Positions 44,610 through 54,562 are shown, numbered from the stretch's first letter. The stretch: 64,000 nt of DNA from Shewanella hanedai (GCF_007197645.1 NZ_VKGK01000018.1:52300-116299); one strand, 5' to 3'. The notes: a model not told the origin generated them from the letters alone. Numbers and translations: made by a program.

Positions 44610-45097
44610 CTGGCCCACACGAACAGCCCTGCAAATCTGCGGGGCTTTTTATTGCCAGCAGTAAGCTATCTCTCATCGCGTTAACGACTGCAGTACAGTC
44701 AGTTTTTGTCACGGAATCTGGCACTACTGAGAACTTACGCCACGGAATCCGCACTCTTCCTCACCCTCCTGCGGGCTTTTTGTTGCCATTTTTTTTCAGT
44801 TTTCTTTTACTACAGTTCATATCTCCAGCCCGCGCCGCTACAAGGGCTTTGCAAAGATCGGAGATCTGAAAGGATCGCAGTTTATTTCAGTGTTTTTCAG
44901 TTTTATAGTGCCAATTTAGTTACTGATAGCAGTATAAAACCGTATTAATACTGACTTTACTATCGATTGCGTGTGATGTTGGTTGAAGCTACATTTCCCC
45001 TTTTTCTAATTGAATTAAATAAAAACAAATAGTTATAATGAATCTGAACTGCAACAAGCGTATTTTTAGCTAAATATGCAAGCGAATAACTACTTGG
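44610..45097. other. Right-end region of the P2-like prophage
   Basis: 488 bp without a convincing gene. It contains the terminator at 44625-44650, a doubled CACGGAATC (around 44710 and 44732), a second GC-rich/T-run element near 44765-44785 and AT-rich sequence. attR should be here, but no direct repeat with the int side (15286-15344) was found by eye. Confidence 0.5.
44625..44650 (+). terminator. Terminator after the late operon
   Basis: AGCCCTGC aaatct GCGGGGCT with a following T-run, 16 bp after the hub gene stop. Confidence 0.85.
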
Positions 45098-45949
45098 ATG
45101 TACAAATTGAAAAACTATCAACCCGAAATATTAGGGACTTTGATCGGTCTGGCTCTTCTGAACTTGTGGTATTTATCTGGAGTAGCAGTTGAGGAGCAAA
45201 CCTTACCTATTCAATATGACTTTTTCATGAGGGCCGTAATCACACTGGTCAGTGCCGGTACTGGTGCATATTTTGCTTTCTCTTTTAATAATAGGATAGA
45301 AGACCAAAAATCTGCAAAACAGCTAATTGTACGAATCGGAAAAGATGTAGCAATATTGAACAAATCTCTGTTTAATTTGAGCAGGGAAATCAATTCTATT
45401 GGAAACATGAAAATCAGAATTAATCAATTTGATAGAGAGATAGATTTAGCCTTTAACATGAGTGTGGAAAAAAACTTCGATAGTAACGTTTCGATTGATA
45501 TTGATGAGTTAACGTTAATTTTGACAGATTCGTTGCCGATACTTCAACAGCTAGATAATGAACAAGTTGGATTTTACAAAACAGTTGAGTCTTTTAATGT
45601 AAGAAGTGATTTTTTCTTAAATAGGTTACAACCTGAAATGTTAGAAAAGGGTTTGCTAGATCGTAAGGCTACACTGGAAGAAATTAAAGAAAAACTGAGT
45701 GCAGGAATTTTTCAGGGCGCTTTTACATCGGCCTCAGCTCTAAAAAGTAATATATATATAACAGAAAAAGGTTTGATTGAAGCTTTTAAAAATCTTAGAA
45801 ATGCATGCGTGGAACTTTATCCTGAACACAAATTTATGAATATCGAATTCGATAGATCTGTAATTGATAATCAGGTGAAAAAATCAATGCGTTTTTCTGA
45901 TCAAGAATACATCTTCAAAACTGTTAGTTATTCTCTAAATTTGTCATAA
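45098..45949 (+). CDS. Two-TM membrane protein at the prophage junction
   Basis: 283 residues. Two TM helices (about 11-29 and 45-66), then a long cytoplasmic helical region (LNKSLFNLSREINSIGNMKI...), no recognised catalytic motif. AT-rich (30-35% GC by eye), unlike the phage structural genes beside it. Ribosome site weak. A single gene between the P2-like late operon and the Mu-like repressor, a usual spot for lysogenic-conversion or superinfection-exclusion genes. Function unknown. Confidence 0.65.
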   Translation: MYKLKNYQPEILGTLIGLALLNLWYLSGVAVEEQTLPIQYDFFMRAVITLVSAGTGAYFAFSFNNRIEDQKSAKQLIVRIGKDVAILNKSLFNLSREINSIGNMKIRINQFDREIDLAFNMSVEKNFDSNVSIDIDELTLILTDSLPILQQLDNEQVGFYKTVESFNVRSDFFLNRLQPEMLEKGLLDRKATLEEIKEKLSAGIFQGAFTSASALKSNIYITEKGLIEAFKNLRNACVELYPEHKFMNIEFDRSVIDNQVKKSMRFSDQEYIFKTVSYSLNLS

Positions 45950-46190
45950 TTTTGTAACTCATCACCAAGTATGGCAAGTGGGCTGTCAATCGAGATCTGA
46001 CGGGATTAGATAAGATTTGCTGAGAATATGAGATAGGCAGTGGGTTCTAGCTATTTGACCTTTTATTGATATTCTCGTTGCCTCAATCAGGAGGTTTGGC
46101 AAAAATAGGTTAAAGCAGATTTATCGTTCGGCTCGTTTGGCAATATTAAACTGGCTGTAAACTACGGTTTAACAGCCGTTTACAGTAAGC

Positions 46191-46910
46191 TTAATAGGTA
46201 TCCCTACCTATCCAAACAACCTTACCAATAATATGTAGCTTATTGATTTCATCAATGTGGACTACTTGGTCTTTGTATTCTTTATTATCACTAATTAACT
46301 CTATATCGCCATTAAAGCGCTTCTGTAGGCGTTTGGCGTAGAGCTCCTCACCAAAGCGCAATACGAAAATAGAACCGTCAGTAAGCTTAGTATCAGCGAT
46401 ATTCACTAAGAGTGAATTGTGGTTTTGAATGGTAGGCTCCATTGAATCACCATGAGCAAAGACAACTGCAAGGTTAGATGCTTCAAACCCTCGATACCTT
46501 AACCATTTTGTTCTAAAAGCTAGATGCCGGGTGACTTGTTCGCTCTGATTGAGATCACCATGACCAGTACTCACAGATATATGATAACCAGGGATAATAG
46601 AGAAATCCTCAGAAAAAGTACCTGCATCAAAAGTAACTTCTGGTGGTGAAACCTGATTTTCACATGGTGACATAGAGCCCTCACCTGAGATCAACCAGCC
46701 CAAAGATACATTGCCTTGCTTAGCAATTAGCAGAGCTTTATCTATCTGAGGCAAAGACACACCCTTTAAGTACTTCCTTAAAGCACCTTCCGATATGTTA
46801 ATTGAATTAGCAAAGTTGCGTACACTTGTGCTTCCAATGACCACTTCTAATCTATCCGAGAACGTTTCTTTTCTTTCCTTAGAAAAGGAAACACTGTTTC
46901 CATTATTCAT
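46191..46910 (-). CDS. c: Mu-like prophage repressor with S24 protease domain
   Basis: 239 residues from ATG 46910 (the frame runs on to 47078, but that would cover the promoter region). N-terminal HTH (VRNFANSINISEGALRKYLK) and a C-terminal LexA-like domain with catalytic Ser156 in HGDSMEPTI and Lys193 in YAKRLQK. RecA-triggered self-cleavage, and so SOS induction, is expected, unlike Mu c. Divergent from the Ner-like gene with operators between. Confidence 0.9.
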   Translation of the reverse strand: MNNGNSVSFSKERKETFSDRLEVVIGSTSVRNFANSINISEGALRKYLKGVSLPQIDKALLIAKQGNVSLGWLISGEGSMSPCENQVSPPEVTFDAGTFSEDFSIIPGYHISVSTGHGDLNQSEQVTRHLAFRTKWLRYRGFEASNLAVVFAHGDSMEPTIQNHNSLLVNIADTKLTDGSIFVLRFGEELYAKRLQKRFNGDIELISDNKEYKDQVVHIDEINKLHIIGKVVWIGRDTY

Positions 46911-47008
46911 GATTTGTTTCTTTTTTATTATGTTATTGAATTTATATAGCTTTGTAGTCACCTGCTGGCAGGCTGTCCGAAAGCAGAAAAGAAACATCAC
47001 AAATCTGC

Positions 47009-47038
47009 TTGACTCGCGTATAAATGTGATCGTATCCT
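47009..47038 (+). promoter_or_regulatory. Early promoter of the Mu-like prophage, with operators
   Basis: TTGACT, 18 bases, TATCCT, directed at the ner-transposase operon. Overlapping and downstream (about 47038-47072) is an imperfect palindrome around ATACGCAGTACGTAT, well placed as a repressor or Ner operator. Confidence 0.65.
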
Positions 47039-47142
47039 CATATTTATACGCAGTACGTATGAGTGTAAATGAGGTCACTAGTCACAGTACGTAGTGCGAA
47101 CACATTAAATATTATCACAAATATACGAAATGGGGAGGAATC

Positions 47143-47370
47143 ATGGAGATAGAGAATGCTAATCAGATCCATGCTGCACTAATGTGTAGAGGGCTCAGCT
47201 GCAGAGCATGGGCACTAAGCCATGGTTATAACCCACGTACTGTACAAAAGTGCATTCAACTATTTGCGCCAGATACGGGTCTAAAGCCTATGTGGGGGAA
47301 AATATCTAAGCAGATACTGCGTGATCTATCTAATGAAATTAATTTCGATTTGATGGGTGATAAAAAATGA
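47143..47370 (+). CDS. ner: Ner-like DNA-binding protein
   Basis: 75 residues with a HTH of the Ner kind (GLSCRAWALSHGYNPRTVQK). First gene of the early operon, between repressor and transposase, as in Mu. Strong GGGAGG before the ATG. Stop overlaps the transposase start (ATGA). In Mu, Ner lowers early and repressor transcription. Confidence 0.8.
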   Translation: MEIENANQIHAALMCRGLSCRAWALSHGYNPRTVQKCIQLFAPDTGLKPMWGKISKQILRDLSNEINFDLMGDKK

Positions 47371-49589
47371 AGAGGGAATACTTCACGCTTCAGGAATTGA
47401 TAAAAGTGCCTGGTATGCATACGACTGTACAAGGCTGCCGTAAGTTGGCTAATCGAGAAGGGTGGTTAAAAAGGAAGTGTGCTCAAGGTAAAGGATTTGA
47501 ATACCACATAGATTGTTTACCTATCGAAACCAAAGCTTTTTTATATTTAAACATTATTGAGAAAAGTGCTGATACTTTGGCTGTATCGGCGAGGTCAGCA
47601 TTAAATCAAGATGCGGTTTGTGATGCCAAAGATAGAGCACTAAAAATCATGAACAAGTCCGATGGACTCAAGCAATTCATGTGTATAAGCGAAGTTAAGC
47701 AAGCTAAAGCAAAAGCTCGTGAAGAAGTAATTGTTTCCTATGAGCGATTTATTAAGCCATATAAAGATGCAGGCAATAAGAGTGGCGGAACACATGCTTT
47801 TATAGTCGGTTTCAACTCAGGTAGGCTACAAGGTGAAACCGATGTACATAGTTGTATCAGGCAGATTGGTGAAAGAACCCTTTACCGCTGGCAAAAAGCA
47901 TATCACGAACAAGGTATTATTGGATTAGTTGATCAATATAAGAGTGTGGCAACCTCTAAAATAGATGGCTGTCCGCGACTTGACGAATTCCTGATGGCTC
48001 TAGTTACCAAAAAGCCACACTTATTAGGGCAAGCGGCCAAAGTGCATAGTTTAGCTAAGGTGCGTGCTGCTGAATATGGTTGGAAACTTCCCTCTGTTAG
48101 CTCATTCAAGCGCTGGTTAACCCAATATGTCATCAAGCATGAAGTGCAGCATGCTTACACGACTAACCCTACGAAATACACCGATAAATACCGCCCATTA
48201 TTTGCCCATACGTACCCTAATATCGATGGCCCAAATCAAGTGTGGGAGTTTGACTCAACACCAACTGATATTGAATTAAACGTTAACGGTAAGCTTAAAC
48301 GTCACAGTGTTGTTGCTGTGATTGATGCCTTTACTCGCCGTGTTCAGCTGGTGGTATCACCAACCTCAAACAGTGAAGCTATCTGCTTATTGTTACGTAA
48401 AACCTTAATCGAATGGGGATTGCCTGAAGAGGGCGCGATTATGCGCACCGATAATGGTAGCGACTACGTATCTAATCGAACAACAACCATCTTCAATCTA
48501 CTCGATTTAACGATCTCTAAGGCAAATGCTTTCTCAGGTTGGGAAAAACCATTTATCGAGCGTTTCTTTGGCACCATGAGCCGCGTTCTAATGGAGAAAA
48601 TGCCTGGGTATATTGGCCACAGTGTCAGTGATAGGCAGCAAATCGAAGCCATGTACAACTTTGCCAAGCGTATTGGGGAAGGAAAGAAAAAAGCTGAAGC
48701 GGAGCGACTCAGTATTGCGTTGACGCCAGAGCAACTGCAGCAAGTGCTCAATGACTACCTCGAATTTGATTACAACCATGTCCCTCATAGCCGAGATGGC
48801 ATTACCCCGTTTGAACGTTATGCGCGATCTGATTACCAGAAGCGCTCGATTGATAATCCACATGTACTCGACACGCTATTGAATTTCATTGGTACTGCTA
48901 CGGTCACGCGCGGAACAGTTAAAGCTGGCAGTGTGCAATATACCGCCCCTGAATTGATGGAAGTGTCATGGCAGCGACAGAAGGTGAGGGTATTTGTTGA
49001 TCCTGCCGATATTGGCCGCGCCACCCTTTACCCAATCGAACGATGGGACACCTATGTCGATGCGGTCAACATGGATCTCATTTATCGCGGTATCTCTCCA
49101 GTTGCCTACCGTGAACGTCGTAAAGAAACCCAAAAAGAACTCGCAGTATTTAGAAAACATGCCCGCCGTTTACAAGAAGAATTTGGCATCGATGCCTTAT
49201 ATGCAGATGAGCTGGCACAGAAGAAGTTACAACGGGCCAATATTGCCCACTTGGAGCGAACTACAAGCCATAACAACAGTGCTATTGATGGGCTGAGTTC
49301 AGCAGCAACAGACAAGCAGAGATCATTAAGTTCAGTCGAACTCGCTGCCATAGAGAGACAACGTGAAGCGATAGCTGAACGTCGTGAGCGATTAGCTCAG
49401 CAAGAGAGTCGCATAGTGCGCAGCGATCATGAAAAAGCAGTGATGTTAACCACGGATAGTGTTACTCGGGATTTAACTGACAACGAACAAGAGTGGCTTA
49501 AAAGGTATCGTTTAAACAATGTATTGCAACGAAATAGATTAGACAAAATTTTACAACAAGCAGAGTCAAACAACCGCCAAGTCAAGTGA
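47367..49589 (+). CDS. A: Mu-type transposase (MuA family)
   Basis: 740 residues (MuA 663). An N-terminal Mu DNA-binding domain (FTLQELIKVPGMHTTVQGCR) precedes the DDE catalytic core: Asp296 (VWEFDSTPTD), Asp362 (MRTDNGSDYVS) and Glu398 (FIERFFGTMS). C-terminal MuB-contact region is basic and coiled. It carries out strand transfer for integration and replicative transposition. Confidence 0.96.
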   Translation: MKREYFTLQELIKVPGMHTTVQGCRKLANREGWLKRKCAQGKGFEYHIDCLPIETKAFLYLNIIEKSADTLAVSARSALNQDAVCDAKDRALKIMNKSDGLKQFMCISEVKQAKAKAREEVIVSYERFIKPYKDAGNKSGGTHAFIVGFNSGRLQGETDVHSCIRQIGERTLYRWQKAYHEQGIIGLVDQYKSVATSKIDGCPRLDEFLMALVTKKPHLLGQAAKVHSLAKVRAAEYGWKLPSVSSFKRWLTQYVIKHEVQHAYTTNPTKYTDKYRPLFAHTYPNIDGPNQVWEFDSTPTDIELNVNGKLKRHSVVAVIDAFTRRVQLVVSPTSNSEAICLLLRKTLIEWGLPEEGAIMRTDNGSDYVSNRTTTIFNLLDLTISKANAFSGWEKPFIERFFGTMSRVLMEKMPGYIGHSVSDRQQIEAMYNFAKRIGEGKKKAEAERLSIALTPEQLQQVLNDYLEFDYNHVPHSRDGITPFERYARSDYQKRSIDNPHVLDTLLNFIGTATVTRGTVKAGSVQYTAPELMEVSWQRQKVRVFVDPADIGRATLYPIERWDTYVDAVNMDLIYRGISPVAYRERRKETQKELAVFRKHARRLQEEFGIDALYADELAQKKLQRANIAHLERTTSHNNSAIDGLSSAATDKQRSLSSVELAAIERQREAIAERRERLAQQESRIVRSDHEKAVMLTTDSVTRDLTDNEQEWLKRYRLNNVLQRNRLDKILQQAESNNRQVK

Positions 49590-49693
49590 CTCTGCTCGCA
49601 ACCCAACCGCTTAAATCCACCTTAAAAGAGATTTAAGCAATAGCTAATCTGGTTTAACTAAAAGCTAAATCAGATAACCAAAGGAAGGTCATT

Positions 49694-50422
49694 ATGAAAC
49701 ATAAGACAGTAGAAGTAAAAAATGTACTCCGCACTCAAGATATGTTCGCCAATCTGCAAAGCCGCAGTGAAATAACGCCAGGTATTGGGCTTATTCATGG
49801 TGCTAGCGGATTCGGTAAAACGACCACCGTTGCTTACATGTTTAATCAGCTCACTAGCATGGGAAATTTACCCGTTTATATCCGCTGTTACGCCACTGAC
49901 ACTCCAAGCTCATTTTTAGCGCGGATCATTAAAGAGCTTGGAAGTGAGCCTATGTACCCACTGTGTAAATCTGTTGATTTTATTACTAACGCAATGAACG
50001 AACAACAGATAGCGCTTTTTGTCGATGAAGCTGATCACATCATTGGGCAAGCGAAAACAATGGAAACTATTCGTGACTTATACGATGCCACTGAGTTACC
50101 CGTCGTGCTGATTGGCATGGAGGAGATCGCGCGTCGAATTAGCCATCGTAAGCAGCTTTTTAATCGCATTAGTGAGTGGGTTGAGTTTATGCCAGCTGAT
50201 AACGAAGACGTATCCATGTTCGCCACTGAGTTGCTCGAACGAGATATTAGTGTAGGAGAAGATCTGTTGGATTTTATCCGTGTTCGTAGCGGTGGGGAAG
50301 TGCGCCGGATCCTTATTGCTTTAGAAAAAATAGAACGGTTTGCTATCTCAAATGAACTTGATTTTGTCGACAAAACATTATGGGGAGATGGCCAACTATT
50401 TCTAAATCATAGCCGTCGATAG
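49694..50422 (+). CDS. B: MuB-like AAA+ target-selection ATPase
   Basis: 242 residues (MuB 312). Walker A GASGFGKT at 36-43 and Walker B LFVDEAD with Asp111-Glu112. MuB binds target DNA, supplies it to the transposome and gives target immunity. Strong AAGGAAGG upstream. The N-terminal HTH of MuB is absent here, as in many Mu-like relatives. Confidence 0.93.
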   Translation: MKHKTVEVKNVLRTQDMFANLQSRSEITPGIGLIHGASGFGKTTTVAYMFNQLTSMGNLPVYIRCYATDTPSSFLARIIKELGSEPMYPLCKSVDFITNAMNEQQIALFVDEADHIIGQAKTMETIRDLYDATELPVVLIGMEEIARRISHRKQLFNRISEWVEFMPADNEDVSMFATELLERDISVGEDLLDFIRVRSGGEVRRILIALEKIERFAISNELDFVDKTLWGDGQLFLNHSRR

Positions 50423-50464
50423 TTAAGCCAGCCGTGCGCTAATAAATCATCACGGGGGGGCATT

Positions 50465-51043
50465 ATGAGTGAACAGTCTAAGCAAAATGTTATCACGAAC
50501 CAAGCGTGGCAATTGATGTGCGATAAACAGCAGTTTACGCGTCGTGAAATTGCGTTAGCGCTTGGTGTTAAAACCAATTTAATCACCGAGCTGACAAAGC
50601 GTCTACAAAAGCAAGCCGCGATTGAATTGATAAAAATACAAGTGGGAAATAAAGGCAATTTGTATCGAGTGCTCATTAATCTAGATGACGTCATTTTAGG
50701 GACAGGAAAACCTCAAACCATGAGGGCTCCGCAGCAAATTAAACGTAACACCCTAGTGCAACAAATCTGGAACTCAATACGTATTAATCGTCGTTTTAAT
50801 AAAGGATTGATATTAGCAACGAGCACCGTAGCCCCCTCACTGGTGACGCGATATTTAGGCTGCCTTTCAAAGGCTGGTTATATCCGACCTTTAAATAGCA
50901 TCAAAGGTAGCCCAAGAGGGACAAGCCTCAATTATCTTTTAGTGCGAGATTCAGGACGGTTACACCCCACAGAGCGCAAGGATGGTATGTGGGATCAAAA
51001 CACTAATACCTTCTACAAATTTAAGGAGAAAGGCCATGAGTAA
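50465..51043 (+). CDS. Mu-like early protein with two winged-helix segments
   Basis: 192 residues. The first HTH is FTRREIALALGVKTNLITEL and the second lies around LVQQIWNSIRINRRFNKGLI and LVTRYLGCLSKAGYIRPL. Probably a DNA-binding regulator. Strong GGGGGG-rich ribosome site. Follows MuB and overlaps the next gene by eight bases. No named family. Confidence 0.7.
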   Translation: MSEQSKQNVITNQAWQLMCDKQQFTRREIALALGVKTNLITELTKRLQKQAAIELIKIQVGNKGNLYRVLINLDDVILGTGKPQTMRAPQQIKRNTLVQQIWNSIRINRRFNKGLILATSTVAPSLVTRYLGCLSKAGYIRPLNSIKGSPRGTSLNYLLVRDSGRLHPTERKDGMWDQNTNTFYKFKEKGHE

Positions 51044-51575
51044 TTGGGTCGCTATTTTAGCAGAGCAAGCCTCAGCCCATGGGCAAGAAGGTGTCGCAAA
51101 AAAGCTAGGGATCAGTAAAGCCGTCGTGAGTTTACTGATAAATCAAAAGTATCTTGGCGATCTTGAACGCATGAAAAGATTGGTCGAAGGGGCATATATG
51201 CATCGCATGGTTGAATGCCCCATTGTTGGGCTTATTCCTATGCATCTATGTGATAGACATCAAAGTAATAAATCAACGAGTAACCCTGTGCGTTTGCGTC
51301 TATATCGTGCTTGCCGAAGTGGCTGCGAACACTCTTCACTAAAGGTTAAAACACAGTTTAAGCGTATCCAAGTGACCCAGCTCGATACTGCTATCAAACA
51401 ATATCGTGCAGAGGGGACGTATAGCCGACTTGAGCGTCAATCGGTGTCCGATAACGGCGGTTATAAACAATTGTGTGAATTGCTTAGACAAGAGTTGATT
51501 GCTTTAGGGCATCGCTACAACCGTTTACTTGAAACTTCACAGTACCCAAGGAGTGAATCAGATGAAACATCCTAA
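51036..51575 (+). CDS. Mu-like early HTH protein
   Basis: 179 residues from ATG 51036, with AAGGAG eight bases upstream, rather than from 50982. Short HTH GVAKKLGISKAVVSLLINQK at the start, then a Cys-containing part (CPIVGLIPMHLCDRH, CRSGCEH) and a basic helical end. Likely a regulator; no named family. Overlaps its neighbours. Confidence 0.7.
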   Translation: MSNWVAILAEQASAHGQEGVAKKLGISKAVVSLLINQKYLGDLERMKRLVEGAYMHRMVECPIVGLIPMHLCDRHQSNKSTSNPVRLRLYRACRSGCEHSSLKVKTQFKRIQVTQLDTAIKQYRAEGTYSRLERQSVSDNGGYKQLCELLRQELIALGHRYNRLLETSQYPRSESDETS

Positions 51576-51780
51576 CCCCAAGTTTGATGCGATTAGTGCT
51601 TTAAGGCTGCGTGGCATGAAGGTGATAAGCCAGCATCAAAAAGTGATCCAAATCGACCAACCCACCGCTGACTTTAAGCGGATGGCAGTGGACATTATCG
51701 AAAACATTAAAGGTATTCGCCGTCGCTGTAGTGCGGTGCAATTTCATGGCGTCACGGTACGCTGGAACGAGGACAAATAG
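51562..51780 (+). CDS. Small Mu-like early protein
   Basis: 72 residues from ATG 51562 (AAGGAG upstream). MKHPNPKFDAISALRLRGMK and a basic beta-rich end. No family recognised. Stop directly followed by the ATG of the next gene. Confidence 0.65.
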   Translation: MKHPNPKFDAISALRLRGMKVISQHQKVIQIDQPTADFKRMAVDIIENIKGIRRRCSAVQFHGVTVRWNEDK

Positions 51781-52404
51781 ATGACTAATTCAGACATAGA
51801 TACTATTCCCGCGGGTTTTAGAAAAAATGCTTTAGGGCATTTAGTCCCTGACGTGCAGATAAAGCCGATTGATAAAATCCGTGATGATGTCGTTATCGAT
51901 ATTGTCATCAAAGCCAAAGCCCTGCGCCAAGCGATGTTGGATTTTAAGCTCGCTACCATGGGACAGATTATTGATTTTGTCGACTTGTCTGCGAGTGAAT
52001 ACGGCGTCAAATTTGGCGGCAGTAAAGGCAATGTTTCGCTGACAAGTTTCGATGGGCAATACCAAATACGCCGCGCCGTGGGTGAACACCGTGTGTTTGA
52101 TGAGCGCATTCAAACCGCTAAGGCGCTCATTGATGAGTGTATTCATTCCTGGTCGGGTGGGGCAGATACTCGGCTCATGGCCATGGTGGAACATGCCTTT
52201 CGAGTCGACCAGCAAGGTCGTATTAACGTCAATCAAGTGTTGAGCCTGCGCCAGCTTGATATCGATGATGCTAAGTGGCAACAAGCCATGGACGCGATTG
52301 CTGATGCTATTCAAATCACAGGAACGAGTGAATACCTCCGTTTGTATGAACGTTTGCCCACGGGCAAATACATCCAAGTCTCAATGGATATCAGTTCTCT
52401 TTAG
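51781..52404 (+). CDS. DUF3164 family protein
   Basis: 207 residues. The run IPAGFRKNALGHLVPDVQIK at the start and YGVKFGGSKGNVSLTSFDGQ in the middle are typical of DUF3164, found in the early operons of Mu-like phages. Function unknown. Confidence 0.85.
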   Translation: MTNSDIDTIPAGFRKNALGHLVPDVQIKPIDKIRDDVVIDIVIKAKALRQAMLDFKLATMGQIIDFVDLSASEYGVKFGGSKGNVSLTSFDGQYQIRRAVGEHRVFDERIQTAKALIDECIHSWSGGADTRLMAMVEHAFRVDQQGRINVNQVLSLRQLDIDDAKWQQAMDAIADAIQITGTSEYLRLYERLPTGKYIQVSMDISSL

Positions 52405-52501
52405 CTCTAAAGCGGCCCAACTCTGTTTGGTTTTAAAACAGAGTATAAGGCCTAGCTAATGACCTAATAGACACGCTAAAAGCGTGATAAGGAATACGAG
52501 T

Positions 52502-53104
52502 ATGCACACGAATGCCATAGCCCATAAAAAGCGTTTAACGACCTTAATCAATATCGCCAAATCACAGCTACAACTTGATGAGGATATCTATCGGCTCATG
52601 CTCAAAACTGCCACAACTAAAGACTCGTTACGTGCGATGAATTTGAGTGAGCTTGAACAAGCATTAGAAGCGTTTAAACAAAAAGGGTTTAAACCCACTC
52701 ACGCTAAATCAAGAGTAAACGCCAATAAAACCGTGAATTCAGATAAACGTTTAAGCCCTAAGTCGGGACAAGCGAAAGTGGCTCAAATTGATAAGATTCG
52801 TGCGGTGTGGATAAACATGGGCAATCACAACATTGTTCAAGATAACAGTGAAACCGCGTTAGATAACTATGCCCGTCGCATGACAGCTAGAGCACAGAAA
52901 GTTGATAGCGTCAGTTGGTTGAATGAGTCACAAGCAGTAAAGGTGTTAGAGAGTCTCAAGAACTGGCATCGCCGTGAATTACTTGAACGTATAGGGCAAA
53001 GAAGCGGCGCTCACACTTCAACGTTAAGTTATCGGCTGCTTGGTTATAACCAAGTGGTTGATTTGTATTTAAACGGAGCCTACGGAGGGGCCACAGATGA
53101 ATAA
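52502..53104 (+). CDS. gemA: GemA-like regulatory protein (DUF1018)
   Basis: 200 residues from ATG 52502 (AAGGAA eight bases upstream; an upstream GTG at 52484 has none). Pattern LITLINIAKSQLQLDEDIYR-like start and IDKIRAVWINMGNHNIVQDN, ending with SYRLLGYNQVVDLYL. In Mu GemA alters host gene expression and DNA supercoiling. Overlaps Mor. Confidence 0.85.
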   Translation: MHTNAIAHKKRLTTLINIAKSQLQLDEDIYRLMLKTATTKDSLRAMNLSELEQALEAFKQKGFKPTHAKSRVNANKTVNSDKRLSPKSGQAKVAQIDKIRAVWINMGNHNIVQDNSETALDNYARRMTARAQKVDSVSWLNESQAVKVLESLKNWHRRELLERIGQRSGAHTSTLSYRLLGYNQVVDLYLNGAYGGATDE

Positions 53105-53534
53105 TCATACTAATGATGACCAACTGGAATTAATTCAAGCGAGCCACCGAGAGCTTGAGGAGGCGCTTGAAACCTTGAAAAACCTCAAACCGGATGAGCG
53201 TGAGGACTTCACCAAGCGCTGGCCATCAACACTGCAAAGCTTATGTGAACTCATGCGCGTTACCCTCGATAGGCAGGCCGTTAGCAACTCAGTGCATATC
53301 AGCGAAGCGTTAGCCACAACCTTGAGCACGTATCTCGGTGGCCGTGATATCTATATTCCCAATGGTGAACGGCTTAAAGATGCGCTGCGAGATATTCGGA
53401 TTTGGCGCGAGTTCAAAGGGAATAATCTAGAGCAACTATCACGGAACTACGACCTGACAGAACGCCGCGTGAGTCAGATAATCGCTGAACAAAGGGCGGC
53501 ATTTGTGGCGAGGAAGCAGAGAAGATTGTTCTAG
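53097..53534 (+). CDS. mor: Mor-type middle transcription activator
   Basis: 145 residues (Mu Mor 129). The dimerisation half contains IYIPNGERLKDALRDIRIWR, the C-terminal HTH LEQLSRNYDLTERRVSQIIA. The Mor/C family activates middle or late promoters. Last gene of the early operon. Confidence 0.92.
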   Translation: MNNHTNDDQLELIQASHRELEEALETLKNLKPDEREDFTKRWPSTLQSLCELMRVTLDRQAVSNSVHISEALATTLSTYLGGRDIYIPNGERLKDALRDIRIWREFKGNNLEQLSRNYDLTERRVSQIIAEQRAAFVARKQRRLF

Positions 53535-53708
53535 TATGAAAACGTTCGAATAAAAAGTTCCTATCATATTTGTGAATTCTTCAGTATTGGACTCGTCATA
53601 TTAAAAGAGCCTTAAGTCAAAATTTTGATATTAAAGCTTATGTACTATATTTTGTGGTGAAAATCACAGCATTAATGAATTACCATTTACAACAATTACT
53701 TAGTGGTG

Positions 53709-53747
53709 GTACCTTGCAGGGTTAAGTTAGCTGCGCGGTACTTTTTT
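53709..53747 (+). terminator. Terminator after the early operon
   Basis: GTACC-tt-GCAG ... CTGC-gc-GGTAC with an 11-base loop and six T. It lies between mor and the inserted two-gene block. Confidence 0.75.
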
Positions 53748-53787
53748 GTATTGTGATTGAAGAAACCATCATTAAGATAGGCAGTAT

Positions 53788-54537
53788 ATGAAAGATGTTC
53801 CATTGTATTTAAATTGGCAGTTTTGGTCTGCAGCGACTGCTTTTGTCGCGTTAATATTATCTCAGCTACCGCCATTAAAATTATTGTTGAAGAAAGGGAG
53901 TCTTACCATAGAAAAATATGGGACTTTAGGTATCAGCCATTCTATTGGTAGCCCGAATGTTAACCTATTTGTTATTTTAAAGAATATTGGTGGATCAAGC
54001 ATAGGAATACACTCTATTGATATGAGGATAATCCGTAAGAATTCTGCCCCATTTTTACTTAAGGGGCGTGGTTATGCATTGAACCCACATGACTATAACT
54101 TCACAATGTTTACTCCTTTAGAAATTGGTCCAAATCAAACATGGGCACATACCATTGGTTTTAGCGAGCCATGGGATAGAACAAAGCAAAAAGAGTATAA
54201 GGGCCTTTATGCAAATATTAGGGATACAATTACTGATAAGCACAGAGAAACTCCCCTTGGGATAGGTGAAAGGCATGAAATAGATGACGATGTATATCAA
54301 AATCTTTGCAGCTTTTTTGATGGCAACTTTCAATGGACTGAGGGTGAATATGTAGCTGAAATATTAGTTAAGGATAAGGAAGACAACATTTTTGCTAAGG
54401 ACTCCGTTAAGTTTACAGTATTTGAAAGTGATTCTGTAGAGCTCAGGACATGGACTGAAGACTACAAGTATGGTCATGGAATTCATTTACCAGTCTCTCA
54501 AAAACAGACAATAGTATGGGTAGAACTTTCTGATTAA
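53788..54537 (+). CDS. Membrane-anchored protein of unknown function, pair member 1
   Basis: 249 residues. One N-terminal TM (FWSAATAFVALILSQLPPL), then a soluble beta-rich domain (VNLFVILKNIGGSSIGIHSI..., TPLEIGPNQTWAHTIGFSEP) that looks Ig-like or arrestin-like. AT-rich. Its stop is 25 bp from the next gene, so the two are probably one operon. Not a known Mu gene; placed between mor and the lysis cluster, a common site for accessory genes. No family recognised. Confidence 0.65.
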   Translation: MKDVPLYLNWQFWSAATAFVALILSQLPPLKLLLKKGSLTIEKYGTLGISHSIGSPNVNLFVILKNIGGSSIGIHSIDMRIIRKNSAPFLLKGRGYALNPHDYNFTMFTPLEIGPNQTWAHTIGFSEPWDRTKQKEYKGLYANIRDTITDKHRETPLGIGERHEIDDDVYQNLCSFFDGNFQWTEGEYVAEILVKDKEDNIFAKDSVKFTVFESDSVELRTWTEDYKYGHGIHLPVSQKQTIVWVELSD

Positions 54538-54562
54538 TGAGGTGTTTACATTTTTATAGTTA

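Noticed and set aside
44706..44948. 80-codon frame after the late operon
   Set aside because: Low-complexity F/L-rich translation, no ribosome site, lies in the probable attR region.
45950..46190. Left end of the Mu-like prophage
   Set aside because: An inverted repeat CTGTAAAC/GTTTACAG is present near 46155-46186, but it is better explained as a terminator-like element; no clear Mu-type end could be fixed.
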